64,000 bases of DNA. Source: Sinorhizobium sp. BG8. GTDB taxonomy: Bacteria > Pseudomonadota > Alphaproteobacteria > Rhizobiales > Rhizobiaceae. The DNA lies in NCBI RefSeq assembly GCF_016864555.1, contig NZ_CP044012.1:988501-1052500 (forward strand), in the 5' to 3' direction. Below are positions 45,466 to 54,092 of the stretch, one piece after another. Position 1 is the stretch's first letter, and every line of letters starts with the position of its first letter. The notes under the pieces were generated by a model. That model saw only the letters and a list, made by a program, of their open reading frames with translations, was not told the DNA's origin and ran no database searches. A program made the translations under genes and the position numbers.

Positions 45466-46299
45466 GTGAACAGATATGCTGCCGCTGCTTTCCTGACGTT
45501 GTGCACCGCTCACGCCGCCGTTGCCGCTGACGACACGATCAGGCCCGCGGGCGGTACGGCCGCATATTCCGACTGGGCCCTGCAGATCACGCCTTATATC
45601 TGGGCGGCCGGACTTGAGGGGAACATATCTCCCTTCCCGCGCGCGCCGACTATCCACGTCGAGAAGTCGTTTTCCGAGGTAATGGATGACCTCAACTTCG
45701 GCGGCTTCATCAACATCTGGGGGCGCTACGACCGCTTCGTTCTGTCCGGCGACGTCATGTATGTCGATACGACTGACAGCCACGCGACCGGTCCGCTGCC
45801 GGCGCTTCAGATTCCAGGGCTCGGCGTTGTCCCACCCGGTGCCAGTGTCGATGCGGACGTGGACACGCAACAGTTCATGGCGACGCTCCAGGGGGGCTAT
45901 CGCGTATTCGAAACGCTAGAATTTACCGCGGATGCCCTCGGTGGTGCTCGCTTCTGGCATATTTCGAATGATGTATCTGTCACCGCCTCCCATCCGCTCC
46001 TAGGCGCTCGCTCGGCCAGTCACGAGGAAAGTTTTGGCTGGGTGGACCCGATCGTCGGCGCCCGGGTGTTCCTCAATCTGACCGACAAGTTCTCCGTCCA
46101 GGCCCAGGGTGACATTGGCGGTTTCGGAGTCGGATCCGACCTGACATGGTCAGCCCTGGCGACGGTCAACTATGCCTTTGCCGATCATTTCTCCGTCTCC
46201 GCCGGATACAAGGTCGTCGACGTCGACTACGACGATGGCGGCCACGTCTATGACGTGCAACTGAGCGGACCCGTGCTCGGGCTAACCTACCGGTTCTGA
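45466..46299 (+). CDS. Outer-membrane beta-barrel protein
   Basis: This 277-aa protein has a Sec signal (MNRYAAAAFLTLCTAHAAVA). Alternating strands with aromatic girdles follow, for example WALQITPYIWAAGLEGN, FINIWGRYDRFVLSGDVMYV and FSVSAGYKVVDVDYDD. It ends GLTYRF with C-terminal Phe, the BAM recognition signature. It is probably an 8-12 strand barrel of unknown role. GAGAGGAAACC precedes the start, which may be GTG 45466. It stands alone between the etf and sox operons. Confidence 0.78.
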   Translation: MNRYAAAAFLTLCTAHAAVAADDTIRPAGGTAAYSDWALQITPYIWAAGLEGNISPFPRAPTIHVEKSFSEVMDDLNFGGFINIWGRYDRFVLSGDVMYVDTTDSHATGPLPALQIPGLGVVPPGASVDADVDTQQFMATLQGGYRVFETLEFTADALGGARFWHISNDVSVTASHPLLGARSASHEESFGWVDPIVGARVFLNLTDKFSVQAQGDIGGFGVGSDLTWSALATVNYAFADHFSVSAGYKVVDVDYDDGGHVYDVQLSGPVLGLTYRF

Positions 46300-46444
46300 G
46301 TATCGGCTGCTGCTGGCCGCTTGGCGATAGGATGTCGAGGACAGTTGCGCTTGGCGGGCCCAGGCCACTTCTCTGCGCTGAGTACCAACACCTTTTGTGT
46401 GCTGACGTTACTACGACAGGTTTTCTGGCGGTTCCGCCGAGATC

Positions 46445-46474
46445 GGGAGGCCAAAGTGTGCTCCTTGGCCTCCC
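46445..46474 (-). terminator. Terminator-like hairpin after the sox operon
   Basis: A perfect 10-bp stem, GGGAGGCCAA/TTGGCCTCCC, with a 10-nt loop lies 9 nt beyond the stop of the binding-protein gene. It separates this operon from the convergent outer-membrane protein gene. A T-run is lacking on both strands. Confidence 0.55.
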
Positions 46475-46483
46475 GGAACCCAC

Positions 46484-47599
46484 TTACTGGGCTATGGGAG
46501 CGTACTTGCCGTCGCTCCAGCGGTTGATGTCGTAGCTGGCGTTTTTCAGGTCGCCCTTCTCGTCGAAGGTGACGGTGCCAACGACTGTGTCGATCGACTG
46601 GCCGTTCTTCAGGGCCTCGGCAACCTTGATGGGATCATCGGAGCCGGCACGCTCGATGCCCTGGGCAAAAGCCTGTATCACCGCGTAGGAAAAGAGCGTG
46701 AAGCCCTCCGGCTTGAAACCGCCGGTCTCGATCTTGGCAACGGCGTCCTTCGCCTCGGGCTTGGACTGCGGATCGGAGGGGAACACGAACATGGTGCCTT
46801 CCCCGGCCGGGCCCGCCACCTGCCAGAATTCCGGTGAAGCGATGGAGTCGGGCATGATCAGCTGGAACTTGTAGTTCTGCTCGGCGGCCTGGCGCAAGAT
46901 CAGGCCGGCCTCAGGATGATAGCCGCCGAAATAGACGACGTCGGCCTTGGCATCCTTCAGCTTCGTCACCAGCGCGTTGTAGTCCTTTTCGCCAGCATTG
47001 ATCCCTTCAAACATAATCTCCTTGAGATTGTTCTCGTTGATCGACGCCCGCACGGCATTGGCGATGCCTTGGCCATAGGCGGATTTGTCGTGCAGGATCG
47101 CAACGTTCTTGCCCGCATATTGCTTGGCGATCCAGGGGCCGATGAAGGCGCCCTGCGCATCGTCACGGGTGTAGAGGCGCATGATGTTCATCCAGCCCTG
47201 GGAAGCCGCGTCGTCCGTCAGCAACGGGTTTGACGAGGCGGGGCTCATCATCAGCGTACCGCTTTCGGCATAGACCGCCGAGGCGGGAATGCTGGAACCC
47301 GAGCAGGCGTGCCCGTCGACAAACTGGATCCCGTTCGCGACGATACGGTTGGCCACAGAGACGGCCTGCTTCGGATCGCACTGGTCGTCTTCGAACTGGA
47401 GCTTGACCTGTCGCCCGAGCACGCCGCCCTTGGCGTTGATCGCGTCGGCGGCCGCCTGTGCGCCCTGCTTGAACTGATCGCCGATTGTGGCGAGCGGGCC
47501 CGTCATCGGCCCCGCGACCGCGAACGTCAGATCTTCTGCGCGCGCCGCAGTGCCCGCGAGCAGGCCGACGACCGTGCCTATGATCAAGATGTTTTTCAT
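46484..47599 (-). CDS. LIV-type ABC substrate-binding protein downstream of soxG
   Basis: This 371-aa protein has a signal peptide (MKNILIIGTVVGLLAGTAARA) and the LivJ fold: FAVAGPMTGPLATIGDQFKQ, DDQCDPKQAVSVANRIV, GHACSGSSIPASAVYAESG and HDKSAYGQGIANAV. It has no permease or ATPase partner nearby, so it must work with another LIV transporter, possibly the one at 38150-41923. Its place after soxG suggests an N-methylated amino compound such as sarcosine or a betaine as ligand. Confidence 0.88.
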   Translation of the reverse strand: MKNILIIGTVVGLLAGTAARAEDLTFAVAGPMTGPLATIGDQFKQGAQAAADAINAKGGVLGRQVKLQFEDDQCDPKQAVSVANRIVANGIQFVDGHACSGSSIPASAVYAESGTLMMSPASSNPLLTDDAASQGWMNIMRLYTRDDAQGAFIGPWIAKQYAGKNVAILHDKSAYGQGIANAVRASINENNLKEIMFEGINAGEKDYNALVTKLKDAKADVVYFGGYHPEAGLILRQAAEQNYKFQLIMPDSIASPEFWQVAGPAGEGTMFVFPSDPQSKPEAKDAVAKIETGGFKPEGFTLFSYAVIQAFAQGIERAGSDDPIKVAEALKNGQSIDTVVGTVTFDEKGDLKNASYDINRWSDGKYAPIAQ

Positions 47600-47646
47600 T
47601 GTCTCAACTCCCTATTTATGGCCCGCGCCAGCGCGGACCGCTGCTT

Positions 47647-48207
47647 CTAGTGCGAAATTTCGTTCTCAGCCGCCGGTGACTCCCCCGAAAGAAGCGGCTG
47701 GCAGGCGAGCCACTCCCACAGATAGGCTGCAAGCCCCCGATCGACGTGTACACGCAGCGTGTGCGTATCCTCGTGAAAATAGACGGTGCATGTCAGGCCG
47801 CAAAACTGCAAGGCGGCGCATGGACCGGGATTGCCGGGATCGATCGTCGTCGCCCGTGCCAGAAGATCGGGAACGCCCTCCCCGCGCGCTTCGAAAACCC
47901 GCAGCCCCGAGCCAACCGTTGTGACGCCGTAGCCTGCGTCGTGCCATCCATCGGCGCATTCGGATGAAGGGATGCTGACGGCCAGCAGCCGATCGCGCGC
48001 CACGCGCACGGCGTAGCGGTCGCCAGAGGCGATCCCCAACGCACCGACGTCCTTGCCAAGTTCATGGCGGGCGAGGAAGCGGTCGATTCCGCCGCTTACC
48101 AGGCGCTGCTGCAAGCCTGGGACGGCGCGCACTTCGAGGGTCCGGCCCTTGAGGGCGGCGGCCGCCCAGTCTGGTTCGGGCTGCCATTTGCGGGAATTGT
48201 CAAGCAT
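47647..48207 (-). CDS. soxG: Sarcosine oxidase gamma subunit
   Basis: This 186-aa protein follows soxA with an 8-nt overlap, the standard soxBDAG order. It has SoxG-like features (RDRLLAVSI, FCGLTCTVYFHEDTHTLRVHV, YLWEWL). Sequence conservation of SoxG is weak, so the call rests mostly on position and length. ATG 48207 follows AAGGAGG. In the heterotetramer it packs against the SoxA C-terminal domain. Confidence 0.85.
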   Translation of the reverse strand: MLDNSRKWQPEPDWAAAALKGRTLEVRAVPGLQQRLVSGGIDRFLARHELGKDVGALGIASGDRYAVRVARDRLLAVSIPSSECADGWHDAGYGVTTVGSGLRVFEARGEGVPDLLARATTIDPGNPGPCAALQFCGLTCTVYFHEDTHTLRVHVDRGLAAYLWEWLACQPLLSGESPAAENEISH

Positions 48208-51007
48208 GGAGGCGGCCTCCTTCCACGTCGAAAACGCCTGGAGAGACGATGCGGGCACGACGCAGCTCCCGCAAGTGCTGCAACTCGATGACATCGCTAA
48301 TGCGGGAGAGACCGCGTTCGATCAGTCCGAGCGCGATCGGCTTCTGCAGGGCGGGACTGAAGTAGCTCGACGTGACATAGCCGGTGCTGCGAACACCGCC
48401 GGCACTGCGTTCGATCCCATGCGCGCCCGTGGGCAGGATGCCCTTGTCGTCGACCGCTTCCAACCCGACGAACTGCCTCCTGTCAGCGCGTGCGGCATCC
48501 TCCGTCACCAGCGAGCGACGGCCGATGAATTCGACCTTCTTCCTCTCCAGCGGCGCGGTGAGACCGAAATCCATCGGCCGGCTCATGCCATCGGTATCCT
48601 TGCCGATGACGATATAGCCCTTCTCCGCGCGCAGGATCATCAGGGCCTCGACGCCGAGCAGCGTCGCTCCGAACGCCTCTCCCTCCCGCCGCACGCGCGA
48701 CCACAATGCGCCGGCGTGGTCGGCCGGCACGGAGATCTCGTAGGAGCGCTCGCCGGTAAAGCTCACCCGGGCGATCCGGACGTTTGCTCCCTCGAAGACA
48801 CCGGAAACGACGCCCATGTGCGGCAGGGTCGCGTCGTCGAGCGGCACACCGAGACCGATCTCCTCCATGAGCGCCCGCGATCCTGGACCGGTGATCGTCA
48901 GCGTCGCCATCTCGGCGGTCGCATTGTGGATGAACACGCGCCCCCGGTCGAAACGGTCCTGCCGCCATTCCTCGAGGAGGGCATGCACGCCCGCCACATG
49001 CGAGGAGGAGCAGGAGACGATGAAGCGGTTTTCGTCCAGCCGGACCAACACGCCGTCGTCGTAGATGTTACCCGCCTCCGTGAGAATGAGGCCGTAGCGG
49101 CAGCGGCCGGGCGCAAGCGTCGACATGGTGTTGTAGTAGATGAAGTCGACAAACGCTGCGGCATCCGGCCCGATGACCTCGATCTTGCCGAGTGGCGTAC
49201 CGTCGAAAAGCGCGACGCCCGTGCGCGCGGCCTTCGCCTCAGCCTGAATCCGCTCATCCGGCGTTCCCGCACCGTAGAAGGCCGGCCGCAGCCATCCGCC
49301 ATATTCCCGCAACACAGCTCCTTCGGCACGATGCACTTTCTCGAGCGGCAAGCGGCGAAGCGGATTCATTAGCGTGCCGGAGCGGGCGCCTGCGAAGGAG
49401 GCAAGCGGGACCGGCGTGAATGGCGGACGATACGTCGTCGTGCCCACCTCGGGAATGCGCCGGCCGGTCAGTTCGGCCATCAGGGCCAATCCGTTGACGT
49501 TGGATGTCTTGCCCTGGTCGGTCGCCATGCCGAGCGTGGTGTAACGCTTCACATGCTCGACGGACACGAAGTTTTCCCGCACGGCAAGTTCCACGTCCTT
49601 GGCCGTGACGTCGTTTTGAAGATCGATCCAGACCCTCTCCTTCGTCCGCGGCTTTGGCCAGGCCGCGACGATACCGAGATCAATCCCTGCGCTTTCGGCA
49701 AGCTCCGGTGGAAGAGCGAAGTTGCCGCTTGCGGCACCCACCACCTCGATGCCGTCGACCGGCCGGCCGGGCACGAAAGCGAGGATGTCCTCGTGCCAGA
49801 CGAGCTTGCCCTGGCCCTGGCAATAGAGATGCACGGTCGGGGTGAATCCCCCGGAAGCGACCACCGCATCCGCCTCCAGCACGCTGCCGTCGGAAAGGCG
49901 AACGGCACGAACAGCGTTCCGGCCGCTGGCGGACGTGATCGATAGCCCCTTCAGCACCTTGAGCGCCGCAGGCGCCGGGCTGTCCGCGCGATAGTCCACG
50001 ACCGTGACTTCGCTACCGGCCGCCTTCAACGCTTCCGCCGTCTCAAAGGCAAGGCCGTTGTTGGTCGCCACCACGACCTTGCGCCCGACGGCGACGCCGA
50101 ACCGACGGAGATAGACGAGTGCAGCCTCTGCGGACATGATGCCAGGCAGGTCATTGTTGCCGAAGGGCAGCGGCCGTTCGATCGCGCCCGTGGCCAGCAC
50201 GATCGACTTTGCGCGAACACGCCAAAGCCTGTCCGGCGTGCCAGCCGTACCCCGTTGATTCAGGCCGACGAGGCGATGATCGTAGATGCCGAAGGCCGTC
50301 GTGCCGGTCAGCAGCAGCGCACCGGCCCGCTTCAGTTCCGCAGCGACGTCCTCGGCCCACTCCGCGCCGGATTTTCCTGCGACGGCAGCAGCGCGGTAGA
50401 GCAGGCTTCCACCGACCTGCCATCCGTCATCGCAGAGCACGACACGCCGCCCGGCGCGAACCGCAGACCTCGCAGCAAGAAGGCCCGCAGGTCCAGCGCC
50501 GACCACCAGCACGTCGCAATGATGGTTGATCTGTTCGGCAAATCCCGGACGGGTCACCGTTTCGTCGAGCGTCCCGAGACCTGCCATTTGCCGGATCCGT
50601 GGCTCGAACACGTGCCAGTCGGGGAACATGAAGGTCTTGTAGTAGAAGGCAGCCGGGATAAACCGCGAGAAGGCATCAATGAACGCCCGGCTATCCTTCT
50701 CGGCACTCGGCACAGCATTCACGCTGCGCACGACCATGCCATCCTCGGCAAGGATCTGCGTGGCGCGCGTGTTCGGCATGCCGCCCGCGATGTCGACAAG
50801 TGCGTTCGGCTCCTCGGAACCCGCGCCCCATAGACCGCGTGGACGGTGATACTTGAAACTGCGCCCGACGACCTGGACACCGCCTGCCAGCAGCGCCGAC
50901 GCGACCGTATCGCCCGCAAAGCCCTCGACGGTCCGCCCGTCGAAGATGAAGCGCAACGGCCGTGCCCTGTCGATGGCCGCGCCGTTGTCAGTGCGCCATG
51001 CCGTCAT
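48200..51007 (-). CDS. soxA: Sarcosine oxidase alpha subunit
   Basis: This 935-aa protein has the SoxA layout. The N-terminal ferredoxin-like domain has FDGRTVEGFAGDTVASALLA. The NAD-binding Rossmann domain has CDVLVVGAGPAGLLAARSA. The C-terminal aminomethyltransferase (GcvT-like) domain has GVALFDGTPLGKIEV and MDFGLTAP, which passes the methylene to tetrahydrofolate. The enzyme converts sarcosine to glycine and 5,10-methylene-THF or formaldehyde plus H2O2. It overlaps soxD by 20 nt. Relatives act on other N-methyl amino acids. Confidence 0.93.
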   Translation of the reverse strand: MTAWRTDNGAAIDRARPLRFIFDGRTVEGFAGDTVASALLAGGVQVVGRSFKYHRPRGLWGAGSEEPNALVDIAGGMPNTRATQILAEDGMVVRSVNAVPSAEKDSRAFIDAFSRFIPAAFYYKTFMFPDWHVFEPRIRQMAGLGTLDETVTRPGFAEQINHHCDVLVVGAGPAGLLAARSAVRAGRRVVLCDDGWQVGGSLLYRAAAVAGKSGAEWAEDVAAELKRAGALLLTGTTAFGIYDHRLVGLNQRGTAGTPDRLWRVRAKSIVLATGAIERPLPFGNNDLPGIMSAEAALVYLRRFGVAVGRKVVVATNNGLAFETAEALKAAGSEVTVVDYRADSPAPAALKVLKGLSITSASGRNAVRAVRLSDGSVLEADAVVASGGFTPTVHLYCQGQGKLVWHEDILAFVPGRPVDGIEVVGAASGNFALPPELAESAGIDLGIVAAWPKPRTKERVWIDLQNDVTAKDVELAVRENFVSVEHVKRYTTLGMATDQGKTSNVNGLALMAELTGRRIPEVGTTTYRPPFTPVPLASFAGARSGTLMNPLRRLPLEKVHRAEGAVLREYGGWLRPAFYGAGTPDERIQAEAKAARTGVALFDGTPLGKIEVIGPDAAAFVDFIYYNTMSTLAPGRCRYGLILTEAGNIYDDGVLVRLDENRFIVSCSSSHVAGVHALLEEWRQDRFDRGRVFIHNATAEMATLTITGPGSRALMEEIGLGVPLDDATLPHMGVVSGVFEGANVRIARVSFTGERSYEISVPADHAGALWSRVRREGEAFGATLLGVEALMILRAEKGYIVIGKDTDGMSRPMDFGLTAPLERKKVEFIGRRSLVTEDAARADRRQFVGLEAVDDKGILPTGAHGIERSAGGVRSTGYVTSSYFSPALQKPIALGLIERGLSRISDVIELQHLRELRRARIVSPGVFDVEGGRLHA

Positions 51008-51272
51008 CGCTGCCTCCCTCGATCAACGCAAAGGACTGCGTGACGCCGTGGTGCACGGTATCGCGCTCCATGCGGAACACCTCGCCACAGGTCATGTGCA
51101 TCCAGATTTCATTTGCCGGTCCGCGCAGGTTGTTGCGTTCGTGCAGGTACGCGGCCCACTGACCGTCCGTCACATCGCGGAAGCCTTCCGGACGATGATT
51201 CCCGGCATCACCGCCGAAATGGAATTCGCTCTCGCTTCGTGGTCCGCAGAAGGGGCATGGGAAAAGCTGCAT
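50988..51272 (-). CDS. soxD: Sarcosine oxidase delta subunit
   Basis: This 94-aa subunit has the zinc ligands CPFCG (C6, C9) and WMHMTCGEVF (H59, C62), matching the known SoxD pattern. It lies 9 nt after soxB and overlaps soxA. It is a structural subunit holding the heterotetramer together. Confidence 0.92.
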   Translation of the reverse strand: MQLFPCPFCGPRSESEFHFGGDAGNHRPEGFRDVTDGQWAAYLHERNNLRGPANEIWMHMTCGEVFRMERDTVHHGVTQSFALIEGGSDDGMAH

Positions 51273-51281
51273 GGCGGATTC

Positions 51282-52535
51282 CTAGTGAGCGATGCCGGAG
51301 CCAGCCGCCTCGTCGATCAATCGTCCGCGCGCGAAACGGTCGAGATCGAAGGGCCGGCTGATGTCGTGGTGTTTTCCGGTGGCCAGAAGATGGGCGAGCA
51401 GCGTGCCGCCAGCCGGGATCGCCTTGAAGCCGCCGGTTCCCCACCCGCAGTTGAGGAAAAGACCCGGCAGCGGGCTTTCCCCGAGGATCGGCGAGGAATC
51501 CGGCGTGACGTCGACGATACCGGCCCACTGTCGCATCAACCGGAGTTGCCGGAAGCTCGGAAACATTTCGAGGAGGCCCGAGATCACCTCTTCCAGCATC
51601 GGCAGGTTGCCGCGCTGGCCATAGGAGGGAACACGGTCGAGGCCGCCGCCGATGACGATTTCGCCCTTGTCCGACTGGCTGACGTAGGTGCCGGTCGAAG
51701 GTGACAGCACGACCGTATCGAGCGCCGGCTTGATCGGCTCGGAAACGCAGGCCTGCAAGGCATACGAGGTGAGCGGCAGGCGGAACCCAGCCTTGGCGGC
51801 GAGATGCGAGGAATGCCCGGCGACGACCATGGCGACCCGGTCGGCGCGGACCTCGCCCCTGTTCGTCTTTACCCCGCGGCATCGCCCGCCCTCGACGAGG
51901 AACTCCTCGACCTCGCAGGACTGGATGATATCGACGCCGAGTTGGTCGGCGGCGCGCGCATAACCCCAGGCGACCGCATCGTGCCGCGCCGTGCCCGCCC
52001 TTCCCTGCCAGGCGCCGCCGAAAACCGGATAGCGTGCTTCCGGCGAGAGGTTGAGCAGCGGCAGGACACGGCGCACGTCCTCTATCCCGAAAAGCTCGGC
52101 ATCCGTGCCGTTGATCTGCATGGCATTGACGTTCCTGGCCGCCATCTCCATCTCGCCCTCGCTGTGGGCGAGCGTGAGGATGCCGCGCTGGGACAGCATG
52201 ACATTGTAGTTGAGATCTCGGCCCAACGTCTCATAGAGGCGGAGTGCCAGGTCGTAGATCGCCGTACTCTCGGGGAAGAAATAGTTGGAGCGCACGACTG
52301 TCGTATTGCGCCCGGTGTTACCTCCGCCCAGCCAGCCCTTCTCGATAACGGCGACATTGCGGATGTTGTGCGTTTTGGCGAGGTAGTAGGCAGTTGCCAG
52401 GCCATGGCCGCCGCCACCGATGATGAGAACGTCGTAGCGCGACTTCGGCTCGGGGGAGCGCCAGGCCTTCTGCCAGCCCTGCTGTCCGGAGAGGCCTTCC
52501 TTGAAGAGCGAAAGCGCCGAATAGTGCCTTGTCAT
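51282..52535 (-). CDS. soxB: Sarcosine oxidase beta subunit
   Basis: This 417-aa flavoprotein has the FAD motif DVLIIGGGGHGLATAYYLAK (about 35-54), GNTGRNTTVVRSNYFFPES, and TARHDAVAWGYARAA, whose His (about 185) carries the covalent FMN. It ends with LFLNCGWGTGGFKAIPAGG, as in SoxB. It oxidises the substrate amine. ATG 52535 follows GAGGCGGG. It is the first gene of soxBDAG plus a LIV binding protein. Confidence 0.93.
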   Translation of the reverse strand: MTRHYSALSLFKEGLSGQQGWQKAWRSPEPKSRYDVLIIGGGGHGLATAYYLAKTHNIRNVAVIEKGWLGGGNTGRNTTVVRSNYFFPESTAIYDLALRLYETLGRDLNYNVMLSQRGILTLAHSEGEMEMAARNVNAMQINGTDAELFGIEDVRRVLPLLNLSPEARYPVFGGAWQGRAGTARHDAVAWGYARAADQLGVDIIQSCEVEEFLVEGGRCRGVKTNRGEVRADRVAMVVAGHSSHLAAKAGFRLPLTSYALQACVSEPIKPALDTVVLSPSTGTYVSQSDKGEIVIGGGLDRVPSYGQRGNLPMLEEVISGLLEMFPSFRQLRLMRQWAGIVDVTPDSSPILGESPLPGLFLNCGWGTGGFKAIPAGGTLLAHLLATGKHHDISRPFDLDRFARGRLIDEAAGSGIAH

Positions 52536-52673
52536 CGCAGTCCCGCCTCGCAAAGTGCGGTACTCGCGGTACGCGAACGGGGCCCTCGCAGCGAGGCTAC
52601 GGCAAGATCTGTCCTCATAAACCCCTCTTCCGGCGGAGCGCCCATGGCGGCGGAGAGACACCTATAGTTCGAC

Positions 52674-52689
52674 TGGACACAAATGTCCA
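52674..52689. promoter_or_regulatory. Operator candidate upstream of soxB
   Basis: TGGACACAAATGTCCA is a perfect 6-bp inverted repeat with a 4-nt spacer, 139 nt upstream of soxB. Its size and symmetry suit a TetR-type dimer, and the TetR gene lies next to it. Confidence 0.5.
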
Positions 52690-52711
52690 ATATGGAACCC
52701 TCGCGAGGTAT

Positions 52712-52728
52712 AGTGGTTTTCAACCACT
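52712..52728 (-). terminator. Terminator-like hairpin after the TetR gene
   Basis: AGTGGTT/AACCACT forms a 7-bp stem with a TTC loop, 67 nt beyond the TetR stop on the - strand. It lies between the TetR gene and the soxB operator candidate. Confidence 0.4.
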
Positions 52729-52795
52729 TTCGCAGACCCGCCGGAAAACTGCTGTCGGCAGGAAGAAATCTTCCCGTACAGCGGTGGCCAGAAGA

Positions 52796-53458
52796 TCAGC
52801 CGTCCGGCTGTACGCGCCGTATCAGGTCCGTAAAGTTCATCACTTCCTCGTCCAGTGCGGAACGACCGGTAAACGTCAGGAGATAGGAACGAAGATGGCC
52901 GAGACGGGTTTCCCGGTCATCGCCGATGCCGAGCGTAAAGTGGCCCACCTGGGTGAAGTAGAGAACGCGCGCCCGGATGAAGGCCTCCTCCGCTGGATAG
53001 TGATAGCGCAGGAACATACGGGTTACCGCGTCGACACGCTGATCGTCGGCCTGATCGACGACCGCGCGGACGGCCGCATCAATCCGTCCCCAGGCGCGGA
53101 CGGCCGCATCGAGGCGGGGATCGAACAGGCGCGGGTCTACCCAGCATTCGAAGATGTGGCAGACACCTTCGGTGACAGTGGCAGCCGGACGCAGGGCGCG
53201 TTCAATGATCGGGCTGGTATTCTTGCGGAGCCAATATTCAAGCAGCTCCCGCTGCAATGCCTGCAGGTCCGCGAAGAACCAGTAGAAACTGGACCGGGAC
53301 ACGCCGAGCTTCTTTGCCATGAGCTGGATCTTGACGTGCGCGATGCTCTCCTCGACCAGCGCTTCCACGCCGGCTTCGATCCAGGCCTCGCGCGTCATGC
53401 GCGGGTTCGCCTGACCGTCAAAATTCCGCCCTGCTCGAGACCGCTTGGATACGCTCAC
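52796..53458 (-). CDS. TetR-family transcription regulator
   Basis: This 220-aa regulator has a TetR N-terminal HTH (AWIEAGVEALVEESIAHVKI, then QLMAKKLGVSRSSFYWFFAD). The C-terminal ligand domain is helical (YHYPAEEAFIRARVLYFTQV). GTG 53458 is preferred because AGGAGAGG lies just upstream; ATG 53497 is an alternative. It lies upstream of soxBDAG on the same strand and probably controls that operon through the palindrome at 52674. Confidence 0.85.
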   Translation of the reverse strand: MSVSKRSRAGRNFDGQANPRMTREAWIEAGVEALVEESIAHVKIQLMAKKLGVSRSSFYWFFADLQALQRELLEYWLRKNTSPIIERALRPAATVTEGVCHIFECWVDPRLFDPRLDAAVRAWGRIDAAVRAVVDQADDQRVDAVTRMFLRYHYPAEEAFIRARVLYFTQVGHFTLGIGDDRETRLGHLRSYLLTFTGRSALDEEVMNFTDLIRRVQPDG

Positions 53459-53875
53459 ATCCTCTCCTTTGACACCGTTCGATACGAAGCCGCACACTTT
53501 GGATGAACGGGATATTGCGTAACGCGAAGGATGTCAGCGATGCAAGTTGGTCCGATCAGAACGGCTCACGTTCTCGCATCGCCATCCAGACGAATGCATC
53601 ACCTTGGTGGACATCGAACACGAAGCTGGCAATTTCGGGCCTTTCCAATGCGACCCTGCGGCACGTAGTTCCTCACCAAGAAGTTCAGAGATGTAGGTTC
53701 CGAGCCCTTTGGACGGTTATGGAGGCGAAGAGCGTTCTTTTTGCGCACATCGCTCCGGTTGAAAAAGTCACTCCCATAAACTTGACTATTTAATTCAAGA
53801 TACGTAAGCATTGCTGACGTATCTGGGAGCACGCATGTGCGATTGCTCCTGAACCATTCGCAAGAACTGATCGAG

Positions 53876-53980
53876 ATGACTGCACGAACGACGATCACGA
53901 TGATCATTTCCACCGCTGCTTCGCGGCAGGCGGCGGACGTGCGTGCGACCACGAAAACCAACGCGAAAAAACACCGGTAA
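53876..53980 (+). CDS. Possible leader peptide of the GltB-like operon
   Basis: This 34-aa ORF (MTARTTITMIISTAASR, then QAADVRATTKTNAKKHR) has eight Thr and seven Ala and is basic at the C-terminus. It ends in TAA, 22 nt before a strong stem-loop and 112 nt before the gltB-like start. The arrangement of short ORF, hairpin and biosynthetic gene resembles attenuation or translation-control leaders. Its RBS is weak (GATCGAG), so expression is not secure. Confidence 0.4.
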   Translation: MTARTTITMIISTAASRQAADVRATTKTNAKKHR

Positions 53981-54002
53981 GACGACAGCGGAGGAGCGTG
54001 CA

Positions 54003-54044
54003 AGGTCACCTGCGGCTCCGCCCGCGGGCGACTTGAGGTGACCT
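54003..54044 (+). promoter_or_regulatory. Leader stem-loop upstream of the GltB-like gene
   Basis: AGGTCACCT and AGGTGACCT form a perfect 9-bp stem around a 24-nt GC-rich loop that can fold further. It lies between the possible leader ORF and the gltB-like RBS, with no T-run. It could be an attenuator or a protein-binding operator. Confidence 0.45.
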
Positions 54045-54092
54045 ATGTGCGCAAGGCTTGAAAGCACAAGCACAGGAATGGGGAGCATGCCA

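Larger units (their letters stand above)
53459..54092. other. Divergent regulatory region between the TetR and GltB-like genes
   Basis: This 634-bp gap holds the likely TetR promoter and the leader of the GltB-like operon. On the + strand TTGACT at 53782 is a possible -35 with a poor -10 after it. A 34-codon ORF (53876-53980) and a 9-bp stem-loop (54003-54044) follow. Other open frames in the gap lack an RBS and recognisable features. Confidence 0.5.

Noticed and set aside
53503-53793. 96-codon + strand frame between the TetR and GltB-like genes
   Set aside because: There is no RBS and composition is unlike neighbouring genes; the region is more likely regulatory.
53599-54009. 136-codon - strand frame covering the leader region
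   Set aside because: It is antisense to the leader ORF and stem-loop, with no recognisable domain.
54003-54044. SAM-II or another known alphaproteobacterial riboswitch
   Set aside because: The conserved core of SAM-II (metA type) is absent; only a stem-loop is supported.
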